The notes beneath the pieces are model-generated. The model did no database searches. It was given only the letters and a program-made list of their open reading frames with translations, and was not told the DNA's origin. A program made the position numbers and the translations under genes. From NCBI RefSeq assembly GCF_014529945.1, contig NZ_JACVFB010000004.1:558001-622000 (forward strand): 64,000 nt of DNA. The letters are read 5' to 3'. Source of the stretch: Chitinophaga varians (GTDB lineage Bacteria > Bacteroidota > Bacteroidia > Chitinophagales > Chitinophagaceae). Shown here piece by piece: positions 9,631-18,466 of the stretch (position 1 is its first letter; every line of letters begins with the position of its first letter).

Positions 9631-9675
9631 AAGAGGCCCGGGCGTGCAATAGCAACGTCCGGGTCTTCGTTTTTT
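9631..9675 (+). terminator. terminator after fbp
   Basis: GC-rich hairpin (cccgggcgt pairing with acgtccggg, allowing one G-U) followed by cttcgtttttt, 30 bp after the fbp stop. Confidence 0.65.
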
Positions 9676-9765
9676 AATAAGCTGTAATAAAGTTATCCAC
9701 GCTCGATAATTTGGTACGGCACTTGCTTGCATGCTGAATATTATCATTATTAACCATCAGTTTTT

Positions 9766-10257
9766 ATGTCCATTTTGAAAAGCCGCAGTATCCTGGTATT
9801 ACTGCTCGCACTGTTTGCCGCATTTCAGGTAAGCGCGTGTTCACGTGCCACCAGCCGTGCAGACAGCACCACCACAACAGGAGGAAGTCTCGAAGAACAG
9901 ATCCTCTATTACACGAACAAATTCCGTCAATCCAAAGGCCTGAAACCCCTGCAGCTGGATGAAACCATCAGCCAGCAGGCGCGCCGCCACAGCCGGGACA
10001 TGGCCAATGGCAGTACCGGTTTTGGACACGAAGGTTTTGAGGACCGCGTGGCTATCGTCTCCAAAAAGATGGGCCGCGTAGGAGCCGCCGCTGAAAACGT
10101 GGCCTATGGCACCCTCGACGCAGAAGCAGTAGTGGATGGCTGGATCAAAAGCCCCGGCCACCGGCGCAACATGCTGGGTGACTATAACCTGATCGGTATA
10201 GGCACCGCCGGAAAAGGCAGAATTACCTTCTTTACGCAGGTGTTTATTAAGCACTAG
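9766..10257 (+). CDS. CAP-domain (SCP/PR1-like) putative lipoprotein
   Basis: Protein of 163 residues with a lipoprotein-type signal (hydrophobic run ending VSAC, lipid cysteine near residue 25), a Thr/Ser-rich linker and one CAP domain. Family marks are visible: ILYYTNKFRQSKGLKPL, QQARRHSRDMAN, FGHEGFEDR, AAENVAYG and WIKSPGHRRNML. The histidines of HSRDMA and GHRRNM, with the glutamate of AENVA, are the conserved cleft residues. Bacterial CAP proteins are secreted, but their activity is mostly unknown. It is a single gene; downstream lies a 47-bp inverted repeat. Confidence 0.88.
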   Translation: MSILKSRSILVLLLALFAAFQVSACSRATSRADSTTTTGGSLEEQILYYTNKFRQSKGLKPLQLDETISQQARRHSRDMANGSTGFGHEGFEDRVAIVSKKMGRVGAAAENVAYGTLDAEAVVDGWIKSPGHRRNMLGDYNLIGIGTAGKGRITFFTQVFIKH

Positions 10258-10268
10258 CTGAATGACGG

Positions 10269-10427
10269 ATTTACGGATTTACGGATTTTGGAATTTTTTG
10301 ATTTCGGGATTTAAACGGGAAAACAATTTTTATTTCAATATTTAAATATTTGATTGTCAAAATATATGATCTCTTCCCAATTTAAATCCCGAAATCAAAA
10401 AATTCCAAAATCCGTAAATCCGTAAAT
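10269..10427. repeat. perfect 47-bp inverted repeat pair
   Basis: Arms 10269-10315 and 10381-10427 are exact reverse complements of 47 bp, separated by 65 bp of AT-rich sequence. The arm carries acggatttacggattttgg followed by the word ttttttgattt and cgggatttaaa. It fills the gap between the CAP gene and the ABC ATPase gene and ends 18 bp before the latter's ATG. A transcript through it would fold into a very long hairpin. It belongs to a family of related intergenic palindromes in this window. Confidence 0.85.
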
Positions 10428-10445
10428 GTTTTATAATTTGGTGGC

Positions 10446-11210
10446 ATGGAAAAGAACAAGATCATTGAGGTGAAGAACCTGGTGAAAAAATACGGGGAAT
10501 TCACCGCAGTAAAGGGTATCAGCTTTGATGTGTACGAACATGAGATATTCGGCCTGTTAGGCCCTAACGGCGCCGGTAAGTCTACTACCCTGGAGATCAT
10601 TGAAACATTACGCGACAAAACAGAAGGCAAAGTGACCGTCGGTGGATTCGATCTGGACGCCGCCCCTAACGATATTAAAAAAATCATCGGTGTACAGCTG
10701 CAAAGCTCCGGCTACTATCCCGGATTGAACCTGGTAGAGCTGATCGAGATGTTCGGCGGCCTGTACAACCAGCCGGTGGAACCCATGGAACTGTTACGCC
10801 TCTTCAACCTCGAAGACAAGGCCAGGTCCAAGTACAAAGAACTCTCCGGTGGCCAGAAACAACGTTTCTCTATCGCCACCACCCTGATCAACAAGCCCCG
10901 CATCATCTTCCTCGACGAGCCCACTACCGGCCTCGATCCGCAGGCAAGACGCAATCTGTGGGACCTTATCCTGCAGGTACGGGCACAGGGAACTACCGTT
11001 GTGATCACCACCCACTATATGGATGAAGCTGAATTCCTGTGCGACCGTTGCGCCATCGTGGACAGCGGACAGGTGATCGCTATTGACTCGCCCGACGCCC
11101 TCATCGATAACCTCGTGTCTAAAGGGTTCGAGCGCAGCAAAGAAGTGAAGAAGGCCAATCTGGAAGATGTATTCATCCATCTTACCGGAAAAGATCTTCG
11201 CGAGTCTTAA
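10446..11210 (+). CDS. ABC transporter ATP-binding protein (CcmA/NatA type)
   Basis: Nucleotide-binding subunit of 254 residues: Walker A GPNGAGKST (39-47), Q-loop VQLQSSGYY, signature LSGGQKQR (133-140), Walker B IIFLDEP (153-159), and H-loop TTHYMDEAEF. The YPGLNLVELIEMFGGLY region and the C-terminal LEDVFIHLTG tail place it with ABC-2 type exporters. The permease that normally follows is absent: the next gene, 11 bp on, is a DinB-like protein. The permease must be elsewhere, or the subunit is an orphan. The substrate is unknown. The start lies immediately after a 47-bp palindrome. Confidence 0.92.
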   Translation: MEKNKIIEVKNLVKKYGEFTAVKGISFDVYEHEIFGLLGPNGAGKSTTLEIIETLRDKTEGKVTVGGFDLDAAPNDIKKIIGVQLQSSGYYPGLNLVELIEMFGGLYNQPVEPMELLRLFNLEDKARSKYKELSGGQKQRFSIATTLINKPRIIFLDEPTTGLDPQARRNLWDLILQVRAQGTTVVITTHYMDEAEFLCDRCAIVDSGQVIAIDSPDALIDNLVSKGFERSKEVKKANLEDVFIHLTGKDLRES

Positions 11211-11221
11211 TAAACCCGCTT

Positions 11222-11749
11222 ATGGAAGCATTACAATATCCTATCGGTCGTTTTGAACCGCTGCCGGATTATAGTCCCGCCATGTTGCGGGAATATATCA
11301 ATGATATCCGCGACCTGCCCACCCTGGTGGAATTGGCCGTGCAAAACCTGGACGCTTTCCAGCTGCAGAAGCCTTACCGGCCCGGCGGTTGGAATATCCA
11401 ACAGGTGGTACATCATCTGGCAGACAGCCATATCAATGCTATTGCCCGTGTGAAAATGGCACTGACAGAAGAAAAACCTATTATTAAACCATACGATGAA
11501 GCTGCCTGGGCGGAGCTGGAAGACGTGAAAAACACACCCATCAATGTGTCTGTCACACTGTTGCACGCCCTGCACACCCGTTGGGCCAACCTCATGGACC
11601 GCCTGACGCCCGAACAATGGGAACGTTCTTTCATTCACCCGGAACATGGCCGGCGCTTTAACCTGAAAACCGTGGCCGCTAACTATGCCTGGCACGGAAA
11701 GCACCACCTCGGCCATATACAGGGACTGAAGGAACGCATGAACTGGTAA
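11222..11749 (+). CDS. DinB/YfiT-like putative metal-dependent thiol transferase or hydrolase
   Basis: Four-helix-bundle protein of 175 residues in the DinB superfamily, YfiT branch. It shows the three metal-binding histidine sites expected there: VVHHLADSHINA (about 61-72), then the paired histidines of YAWHGKHHLGHIQGL near the C-terminus. YfiT relatives are putative metal-dependent hydrolases, and related DinB proteins act as bacillithiol S-transferases. The presence of a bshB1-like gene at 27171 in this window makes a thiol link plausible, but it is not shown. It starts 11 bp after the ABC ATPase and is followed 9 bp later by a NUDIX gene, so the three probably form one transcript. Confidence 0.8.
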   Translation: MEALQYPIGRFEPLPDYSPAMLREYINDIRDLPTLVELAVQNLDAFQLQKPYRPGGWNIQQVVHHLADSHINAIARVKMALTEEKPIIKPYDEAAWAELEDVKNTPINVSVTLLHALHTRWANLMDRLTPEQWERSFIHPEHGRRFNLKTVAANYAWHGKHHLGHIQGLKERMNW

Positions 11750-11758
11750 AGTATTATT

Positions 11759-12316
11759 ATGAATATGGATTGGAAACTGCTGTCGTCTGAATATCTCTTC
11801 AAAGACGACTGGTTAACCGCGCGCAAAGACAAATGCATTACCCCACAGGGGACAATTGTTGAACCTTACTACGTACTGGAATATAACGATTGGGTAAATG
11901 CGGTGGCTGTCACGGAAGATGGCCAGGTGATCATGATCCGCCAATACCGCCAGGGTATCGGTCAGACACTGCTCGAAATTCCCGGTGGCACCATGGACAA
12001 AACAGATCCTTCGCCTGAATTTGCGATGGGACGCGAACTGCTGGAAGAAACCGGCTATGAATTCAAAGAATTGATATCACTGGGGAAAGTGGCTGCCAAT
12101 ACCGCCTCCAGTAACAACTACACCCATATGTTCCTCGCTACCGGCGGCCGTAAAGTGAAAGAACAACAATTGGACCATAACGAGGAAATTGAGGTGGTGC
12201 TGATGTCCGTTCCCGAAGTGCAGCAGCTGATACTGGACAATAAAATTGTTCACAGCCTGCATGTGACAGGCCTGATGTATGCGCTGCTACACATGGGACG
12301 TATGGAGATGAAATAA
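11759..12316 (+). CDS. NUDIX hydrolase (ADP-ribose pyrophosphatase-like)
   Basis: Protein of 185 residues hydrolysing a nucleoside-diphosphate linked compound, with ADP-ribose or an ADP-sugar the likeliest substrate. The NUDIX box runs from GGTMDKTDPSPEFAMGREL into LEETGYE (about 77-103), with the catalytic REL..EE core intact; spacing before the RE core is slightly longer than the strict consensus. The upstream VMIRQYRQGIGQTLLEIPGG is typical of the ADPRase subgroup. Start ATG 11759 (alternative two codons on). The stop TAA abuts directly on the stop of folC on the other strand, with no intergenic base. Confidence 0.9.
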   Translation: MNMDWKLLSSEYLFKDDWLTARKDKCITPQGTIVEPYYVLEYNDWVNAVAVTEDGQVIMIRQYRQGIGQTLLEIPGGTMDKTDPSPEFAMGRELLEETGYEFKELISLGKVAANTASSNNYTHMFLATGGRKVKEQQLDHNEEIEVVLMSVPEVQQLILDNKIVHSLHVTGLMYALLHMGRMEMK

Positions 12317-13606
12317 TTACATCGCTTCTGCCACGATAAAGAAGCTGCCGCATACCAGGATCATATCTTCCGGTTTGGCATGTTGGCGGGCTGCCTGCAA
12401 CGCGGCTTGTACGGACTCGTAAGCCCGTCCCTGCAATCCGTGTTGGGCGCCCATTTCAGCCAGCGCTACTTCATCCAGCGCCCGTGGCAATTGCGCCCTG
12501 CAGAAATAATAAGTGGCCGTAGAAGGGAAAAGCGGCAGTACATTTTCTACCTCTTTATCTTTTACAAAACCCGTAACAATATGCAGCTGCTGGTAGTTGA
12601 CATGCTCCAGTTGCTGCACTACCTCTCTGATACCGGCTTCATTATGGCCTACATCCATCACCGTGAGCGGATGTTCGCCCACTACTTCCCAGCGCCCCCG
12701 CAGCCCGGTCAGCTTGCGCACATGCGATAAAGCAGCGGATACGTGGTCCCAGGTGATGTGCCACCCCTGTTGCTGTAATAACCTGACGGCTGATAAAACC
12801 CCCATCACGTTCTTTTCCTGATATTGCCCGCTGAGGTCCAGCCTGAAATGATACATCTTGTTTTGTCGTGTATCCAGCAACGTTAGATCCAGATGGTTGT
12901 CTTTGATATTGCTGCCGTCCACCATCCATTCCTGGTCTGCAAAATGAATAGGGGAGCCTGTTTCAGCTGCCTTGCCCTGGAACACCCATTGTATTTCGGA
13001 CTGCGTTTCACTGATCACCACCGGCACCCCGGCTTTGATAATACCGGCTTTCTCGGAGGCAATTAGTGGGAGGGTGTCTCCTAAAATATTTTTATGGTCG
13101 AAGCTGATGTTGGTAATGAGAGAGAGTTCCGGCGTAATCACATTCGTGCTGTCCAATCGGCCGCCCAGCCCCACTTCTATAATAGCGATGTCCACTTTTT
13201 CCTGTGAAAAATATTGAAAAGCCATGGCTACGGTCAACTCAAAAAAAGAGGGTGCAATGGTTTCAATGAACGGTCGCATATTGTTGGTGAAGTCCACTAC
13301 AAAGTCTTCCGACGCTACCTGCCCGTTAATACGGATACGCTCCCGGAAGTCCAGCAGGTGTGGCGAGGTATACAGGCCTGTTTTGTAGCCCGCCTGTTGC
13401 AGGATAGCTGCCAGCATATGACTGGTAGAGCCTTTACCGTTAGTGCCGGCAACGTGTATGGTTTTGAAAGTATGCTGCGGATTGTTGAGCTGCGCTAATA
13501 AAGCGACGGTATTGTGCAGGTCTGTTTTATAAGCACTGGCCCCTACTTTGGTAAACATGGGCAGTTGTGCGTAGAGATAATCCAGTGCTTCCTGATATGC
13601 GTTCAT
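12317..13606 (-). CDS. folC: bifunctional folylpolyglutamate synthase / dihydrofolate synthase
   Basis: Mur-ligase family enzyme of 429 residues that adds glutamate to dihydropteroate and to reduced folates with ATP; cytoplasmic. Key motifs: P-loop AGTNGKGSTSHM (about 53-64), TGLYTSPHLLDFRERI, and IIEVGLGGRLDSTNVI with the metal-binding glutamate. The central LITNISFDHKNILGDTL carries the conserved histidine, and the C-terminal domain holds VMDVGHNEAG. It is complete and of normal length. It converges on the NUDIX gene with abutting stops. Its ATG lies about 10 bp from the stop of the upstream DUF5723 gene on the same strand, so the two may be co-transcribed. Confidence 0.95.
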   Translation of the reverse strand: MNAYQEALDYLYAQLPMFTKVGASAYKTDLHNTVALLAQLNNPQHTFKTIHVAGTNGKGSTSHMLAAILQQAGYKTGLYTSPHLLDFRERIRINGQVASEDFVVDFTNNMRPFIETIAPSFFELTVAMAFQYFSQEKVDIAIIEVGLGGRLDSTNVITPELSLITNISFDHKNILGDTLPLIASEKAGIIKAGVPVVISETQSEIQWVFQGKAAETGSPIHFADQEWMVDGSNIKDNHLDLTLLDTRQNKMYHFRLDLSGQYQEKNVMGVLSAVRLLQQQGWHITWDHVSAALSHVRKLTGLRGRWEVVGEHPLTVMDVGHNEAGIREVVQQLEHVNYQQLHIVTGFVKDKEVENVLPLFPSTATYYFCRAQLPRALDEVALAEMGAQHGLQGRAYESVQAALQAARQHAKPEDMILVCGSFFIVAEAM

Positions 13607-13615
13607 AAAGGTAAA

Positions 13616-15064
13616 TTAATAATTTACCGGACATCCCAGCTGGCCTTTGCCTTTATTGCGCTTGCCCAGCATGCCCGGATTGAGCCGCAAAGCTACGAAA
13701 GCATCCGAATGGTTGATGCGGTGTTGGAAAAGCGTGGTAAAAAGACTGTAAGAACCCACCACCAACGGACCGATACGGAAGCCGGCGCCTACATCTGCCT
13801 GCCCGTTGTGGTTAATAACAAACGGCATATAGGCGCCAAACAGTTCTGTTTCGTAGCGCGGTGTAATTAACAACTGGGTCATGGCATATGTTCTGGCCAG
13901 GCCGCTTTTTCCTGCATTGAGGGCAATGACAGCGTTGGCGCTGACAAAGAAGCGGCTGTCGATGTTGTAATCAGCCATCAGGTTGAGAGAGGCAGGCAAA
14001 ACCATCACAAAGCTGCTGTCCTCACCGGCAATGGGGGTGAAATAGCGGTTCAACCGGCGGGAGTATTGTTTCAGGCTTTCATTGTTTTTGTAAGTGATAT
14101 CGTTCGGATTGAAGTTGTCTTTCGTTAGATCGAGATCGGTGTTGTAAGCGCCTTTTTTATATTTAATCCGGCCGATGTCATTGATGGACAAGCCAAGGCG
14201 GAATTTATAGTCGTCGGCATCGGTGCCCTCATACTTGCCGAAGCCGCCGTTGTCCGGGCGGTATTCGTAGATCACGCCGAGATCGAAGCCTACGCCGTTG
14301 TTGTGAAAGAGCTGCAGATTACGGGTGTCGGGTTTCTGCCAGTGGTCCAGCTCTTCACTGTAGGCGTAACGGAGGGTGCCACTGGTGATGTCTGCGTTGC
14401 GTTTGGTGTTGAGTACAAAATTAACGTCGGCAGCCTGTGAGTAACCCGCTGCAATGCCGCTCAGCAGTTTTACCGTAACACCGGCTTTCCAGCGACTGGT
14501 ATATCCTTCATGAATGGTGCGGGCGTAGCTGAAACCCAGTTCATTCCACATATGTGCGCCTACGCCTACTTTTTCTATACTCATGTCTTTTCCGCGGTAT
14601 TGCAGATTGGGGAAGTCGTTCCCGAAGAAGTTGGCGAGTGGCGTGGGCAGGTTACCTCCGCTGGCGCTGGCGCGTACCCGCCATACAAAGGAAACGGATT
14701 GTTTCTCATCGATGGCATACAACACAGAAGGCATTACTATTTCGGCCATTACCCATCCGTTCTGTTTCCGGTTGGCCGTGGTATCCAGAAAATAGTCCTG
14801 GTTACGTACCCATTTGTTGCGGGGGGGAGGATTTAACAGGACGGATTTGGGCACTTTCACGTAGGTGTTGCCACCTTTCACGTCGGCGCCGATAATATTT
14901 ACGTCCCACTTGTAACGATACCCTGCCGCGCTGGCGGGGTTGGAGAGTACACCGTAAATACCGGCGTAGTTGCTGGTATTATAACCGGGAAATGATTGTG
15001 CCATGGCGGCATAGGCCGGCCATAAAAATAACATAGTGCTGAACAGGATTCGGTGCATTCTCAT
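13616..15064 (-). CDS. DUF5723-type outer-membrane protein
   Basis: Secreted protein of about 482 residues. The start is set at ATG 15064, since the frame's longer version opens with TTG at 15094; ATG 15058 is also possible. The signal peptide ends PAYAAMAQS. The mature protein begins with a conserved YGVLSNPASAA motif and runs as alternating beta-strands rich in aromatic ends, fitting a beta-barrel of the PorV/FadL-like kind as assigned to DUF5723. Function is unknown; several gliding and envelope proteins of Bacteroidota share this architecture. It lies between folC and a TonB-like gene, all on the minus strand. Confidence 0.75.
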   Translation of the reverse strand: MRMHRILFSTMLFLWPAYAAMAQSFPGYNTSNYAGIYGVLSNPASAAGYRYKWDVNIIGADVKGGNTYVKVPKSVLLNPPPRNKWVRNQDYFLDTTANRKQNGWVMAEIVMPSVLYAIDEKQSVSFVWRVRASASGGNLPTPLANFFGNDFPNLQYRGKDMSIEKVGVGAHMWNELGFSYARTIHEGYTSRWKAGVTVKLLSGIAAGYSQAADVNFVLNTKRNADITSGTLRYAYSEELDHWQKPDTRNLQLFHNNGVGFDLGVIYEYRPDNGGFGKYEGTDADDYKFRLGLSINDIGRIKYKKGAYNTDLDLTKDNFNPNDITYKNNESLKQYSRRLNRYFTPIAGEDSSFVMVLPASLNLMADYNIDSRFFVSANAVIALNAGKSGLARTYAMTQLLITPRYETELFGAYMPFVINHNGQADVGAGFRIGPLVVGSYSLFTTLFQHRINHSDAFVALRLNPGMLGKRNKGKGQLGCPVNY

Positions 15065-15201
15065 CGTTGGCGAATAAAAAAACAGGTTTCTCAAAAAGGT
15101 TTATGATCTACTTTTGATAGCATAGGACATAAAAAGGACATTTTTTGATTTCCTCACTTCCAATCAAAAAATCCTTCCATCAAAAAATTACAACGTATTG
15201 G

Positions 15202-16098
15202 CTATTCGGCTTTAAAATAAAAGCGGATGGTACCGAACTGCACTTCCGGCGCGTCCGGATTGGCATTGTATTTTAACTGACCGTTGAGTGCAGCTTTCCG
15301 CGCAATGTCTATCAGTTGCGGATTGCTGAGGGTAGACCCTTTCATGCTGAACGTGGCAGCGATCACATTTCCTTTCTGGTCTACTTTGATATTGACAGCT
15401 ATGTAACCGGACTCGGTGCCGTCGTAGGTAACGCTCGGCCGGCTGATAAGATTACGTCCATTGAGGCGGAAATCGGAACGTCCGCCACCGAGGCCACCGC
15501 CCGTATAGCCTTTGGCGTTAGGGTCGCCATTGAGCTGGCCTCTGTCGCCGGGCTTGCCGGTATTACCCTCACCCGTGGAGTTATTGGACCCCTGCGCGCC
15601 ATTGCCGCTATTGGCGTTGGTGCTGGTGCCGCCGGAATAAACCGCTTTAGGCTGAGGTTTGGGTGCAGGGGGAGTTGGTTTGGGCTCTGCTGCCGGTTTC
15701 TTCACCGGTTTGGTTACCGGCTTGGGTTCCAGCTTTTTAGGCAGTTCCTTCGGTTTTTCTACCGGTTTCTCCGGCTTTTTTATTTCAGGTGCTTCTTCAT
15801 CATCCTGTGTGGCCACTTCCTGCGGCGCGCTGTTATCTTTTTCAGTGGCAGCGGGTTGTTCGCTTTCCGCGGGAGCAGGGGTGGATTCCGCTGCGCTGGG
15901 AGGATTGGGGTTGAGTGGCTGTTCATCGCCCATCCCGTCATCGGAGGTACCGAGGTTTACTTCCATCCCCAGGTCCTGGTCGGGCAGGGGTGGTGGCGCC
16001 GAGAAACCGGCAAATACCAGTGCTACTAACAGCAGCGCATGTACGCCGATCGTTACTCCTAATGCCTGAATATTTTTTTTGCGGTTGTTTTCCTCCAT
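15202..16098 (-). CDS. TonB-like energy transducer
   Basis: Protein of 298 residues with one N-terminal TM helix (about 12-30, LGVTIGVHALLLVALVF), a long periplasmic Pro/Glu/Lys-rich spacer (about 55-160, with repeated KPEKP/KPV words) and a Gly/Asn-rich segment. A C-terminal TonB-like domain follows, with YIAVNIKVDQKGNVIAATF and closing in FGTIRFYFKAE. This matches proteins that carry proton-motive energy from ExbB/ExbD to outer-membrane receptors. No exbB or exbD lies within the window on this side. A perfect TAnnTTTG promoter element is present on the minus strand at 16126-16133. Confidence 0.85.
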   Translation of the reverse strand: MEENNRKKNIQALGVTIGVHALLLVALVFAGFSAPPPLPDQDLGMEVNLGTSDDGMGDEQPLNPNPPSAAESTPAPAESEQPAATEKDNSAPQEVATQDDEEAPEIKKPEKPVEKPKELPKKLEPKPVTKPVKKPAAEPKPTPPAPKPQPKAVYSGGTSTNANSGNGAQGSNNSTGEGNTGKPGDRGQLNGDPNAKGYTGGGLGGGRSDFRLNGRNLISRPSVTYDGTESGYIAVNIKVDQKGNVIAATFSMKGSTLSNPQLIDIARKAALNGQLKYNANPDAPEVQFGTIRFYFKAE

Positions 16099-16125
16099 GA
16101 TAGCTGATTAAGCGCCAGTAAGCGT

Positions 16126-16133
16126 CAAAGTTA
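16126..16133 (-). promoter_or_regulatory. Bacteroidota-type -7 element for the TonB-like gene
   Basis: Minus strand reads TAACTTTG, an exact match to TAnnTTTG, 28-35 bp before the ATG at 16098. No clear TTTG is seen at the -33 position. Confidence 0.4.
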
Positions 16134-16238
16134 AACTTTTGAATGAAAAAAAATATAGATACAGCGATCTGAATTTATCATCTTTGCAAAAACTATGCTG
16201 TTAATCCTAATTGTTGCATTTTATTTTGCGGCTGTTGT

Positions 16239-17468
16239 ATGAATTTGCTCAAACAAACTATCCGTCTTTACCAGAACGCCTATACGGGACTTTCTCCGGC
16301 TACCTGGTGGCTGTCACTGGTGTTGCTGATCAACCGCAGCGGCGCTATGGTGGTTCCCTTCCTGACAGTATATCTGACAGCTCATCTGCATTTTTCCATC
16401 GCCCAGGCCGGACTGGTAATGGCCTGTTTCGGTTCCGGCGCTATTGTAGGCGCCATGTTGGGCGGTTGGCTGTCTGATCGCATCGGCTTTTACCAGGTAC
16501 AGTTCTGGAGCCTCCTTTCTAACGGTTTATTGCTCATTTTATTGGGACAGATGCGCACCTTCCCGCAGATATGCGGGTGCGTATTTGTGCTAAGCTCTGT
16601 GGGAGATGCTTTCCGGCCGGCCAACAGCATTGCGATTGCAGCCTACAGCGCTCCGCAGAACCGTACCCGGTCTTATTCGCTCAACCGCCTGGCGGTCAAC
16701 CTGGGCTGGTCTGTAGGGCCCGCACTGGGTGGGATATTAGCCAGCATCAGCTACCAATGGCTGTTCTGGGTGGATGGTGGCACCTGTATCGTGGCGGCTG
16801 TGCTGATGCGTATTTTCCTGCCGCCGGTGCCGGCGCCCGCTAAACCGGAAAAGACTGTCGCTACCGGAAAAACAGAAAATGTATGGCAGGACAGCCTGTA
16901 TCTCTGGTTCCTGTTGTTCGGCATGATCAATGCCATCTGCCTCTTCCAGTTCTCCAGTATGGTCCCGTTGTATTTCAAAGAAGTAATACGTATGCAGGAA
17001 TGGGCGATCGGGCTCAATATGTCACTCAACGGGTTGCTGATTGTGATGGTGGAGATGGTCATGATCCATCACCTGGATGGTAAACTTCCCAACCTCTCTT
17101 ATGTATCCCGGGGAGCCATGATGGTCTGTTTAGCCTATCTGTTGCTCTGTGTGCTGCCACCGGTATGGGGTATCGCCGCGGTGTTTATGATAGTAGTCAC
17201 TTTTGGGGAGATGCTCTGTCTGCCTTTTATGAACAGTTTCTGGATTAGCCGGAGCCAGGACCATAACCGTGGACAATATGCGGCGCTCTATACCATTTCC
17301 TATTCACTGGCTACTGTAGTATCGCCTACCAGCGGGGCTTTTGTGGTGCAGCACGTAGGCTTTACGTATTGGTGGGCCATTACCGCGGGAGGCTGTGTCC
17401 TGTCTGCTTTAGGGTTCCGGTGGCTGCAACAGAAGCGGGCGCGTGCTGAAAAAATGATAGCAGCGTAA
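16239..17468 (+). CDS. MFS transporter
   Basis: Twelve-helix major facilitator of 409 residues. The signature between TM2 and TM3 is present as GGWLSDRIGFYQVQFWSLL, and the N-half carries RSGAMVVPFLTVYL typical of drug or sugar efflux-type MFS proteins. A cytoplasmic loop rich in Ala/Pro/Lys (about 185-205) separates the two six-helix bundles. The substrate cannot be told. An AraC-family regulator follows after 68 bp in the same orientation, with its own promoter element, and could regulate this transporter. Confidence 0.88.
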   Translation: MNLLKQTIRLYQNAYTGLSPATWWLSLVLLINRSGAMVVPFLTVYLTAHLHFSIAQAGLVMACFGSGAIVGAMLGGWLSDRIGFYQVQFWSLLSNGLLLILLGQMRTFPQICGCVFVLSSVGDAFRPANSIAIAAYSAPQNRTRSYSLNRLAVNLGWSVGPALGGILASISYQWLFWVDGGTCIVAAVLMRIFLPPVPAPAKPEKTVATGKTENVWQDSLYLWFLLFGMINAICLFQFSSMVPLYFKEVIRMQEWAIGLNMSLNGLLIVMVEMVMIHHLDGKLPNLSYVSRGAMMVCLAYLLLCVLPPVWGIAAVFMIVVTFGEMLCLPFMNSFWISRSQDHNRGQYAALYTISYSLATVVSPTSGAFVVQHVGFTYWWAITAGGCVLSALGFRWLQQKRARAEKMIAA

Positions 17469-17504
17469 TTGTTCAACACTTAACGGATATTGTCCGGGAA
17501 TAAC

Positions 17505-17512
17505 TAATTTTG
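17505..17512 (+). promoter_or_regulatory. -7 promoter element before the AraC gene
   Basis: TAATTTTG, an exact TAnnTTTG match, 25 bp before the ATG at 17537. AAGGAG at 17518-17523 may serve as ribosome site, though its spacing of about 13 bases is long. Confidence 0.4.
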
Positions 17513-17536
17513 CCCAAAAAGGAGTAAAATTGGTAA

Positions 17537-18466
17537 ATGAAAGTAATTCAATTTACTGTTCCGGTAGCTGAGGAAGGGTCTGTGGTCATCCAGGAGGACA
17601 TACTTCCTTATTTCTACAATTACCTGCACCGTCATAAAGAGGCGCAGCTTACCCTCATCATCAAAGGGGAAGGCACCCTGATTGCAGGTAGTTATACCCA
17701 GCCGTTCAAAGCCGGCGATATTTACGTGATCGGCGCCAACCAGCCACACATGTTCAAAGGCGATGCCCGCTACTTTGAAAACCTGAAAGAGAAGAACATC
17801 CACGCCATCCATATTTTCTTTGATCATGATAACGCGCTGAAAGGCATGCTGGCATTGCCGGAGCTGGAGTCTGTCCGTAAGTTCCTGCAACTGACCCGTT
17901 CCAGCCTGCAGCTGCCGGCTGCTTATGAAGAGAAAACTGCCGCGGAAATTATGCGGCTTTGTAAACTTACCGGGGCGGAGCGATTGTTTGCCTTCATGTC
18001 GCTGCTGACTTATTTCTCCCGGCAGGTGAAGGACTGGAAATCACTGTCCACCGGCTTCCTGCGTCATGCCTATAGTGAATCAGAAGGGTTGCGCATGAAT
18101 GACATTTACCAGTATACGCTGGAACACTATGCCGAAAATATCTCTCTGGCGAGAATAGCTTCCGTGGCACATCTGACTACCTACGCGTTCTGTAAATACT
18201 TCAAGAAACACACCCGTAAAACGTACCTCGAATTCCTCAACGAAATCCGTATCAACGCGGCCTGCAAGAAAATCATCAATGGCGATGCGGAAAGTATTGC
18301 CTCGGTGGCATATGCTACGGGGTATAACAATCCCATTACGTTCAACCGGGTATTCCGGAAAGTGACGGGCATGTCACCGTCTGCCTATGCGCGTCAATAC
18401 CGTTTCGGGCAAGAGAACGCGCAGAGGAGCGGCTTTATCAGTGAGTGGGAGGAAGTAGCGCTTTAG
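17537..18466 (+). CDS. AraC-family transcriptional regulator
   Basis: DNA-binding regulator of 309 residues. The N-terminal half (about 1-110) is a cupin-like sensor domain with RHKEAQLTLIIKGEGTLIAG and FKAGDIYVIGANQPHMF. The C-terminal 100 residues hold the double helix-turn-helix of AraC/XylS proteins: ISLARIASVAHLTTYAFCKY, then SIASVAYATGYNNPITFNRV and FRKVTGMSPSAYAR. The inducer is unknown; sugars are the usual ligands for such cupins. It follows the MFS transporter and its stop overlaps the stop of the convergent radical SAM gene by four bases. Confidence 0.92.
   Translation: MKVIQFTVPVAEEGSVVIQEDILPYFYNYLHRHKEAQLTLIIKGEGTLIAGSYTQPFKAGDIYVIGANQPHMFKGDARYFENLKEKNIHAIHIFFDHDNALKGMLALPELESVRKFLQLTRSSLQLPAAYEEKTAAEIMRLCKLTGAERLFAFMSLLTYFSRQVKDWKSLSTGFLRHAYSESEGLRMNDIYQYTLEHYAENISLARIASVAHLTTYAFCKYFKKHTRKTYLEFLNEIRINAACKKIINGDAESIASVAYATGYNNPITFNRVFRKVTGMSPSAYARQYRFGQENAQRSGFISEWEEVAL

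Noticed and set aside
10269..10427. Possible insertion sequence bounded by the 47-bp inverted repeats
   Set aside because: The 65-bp centre has no coding capacity and no target-site duplication is seen; treated as a non-coding palindrome.
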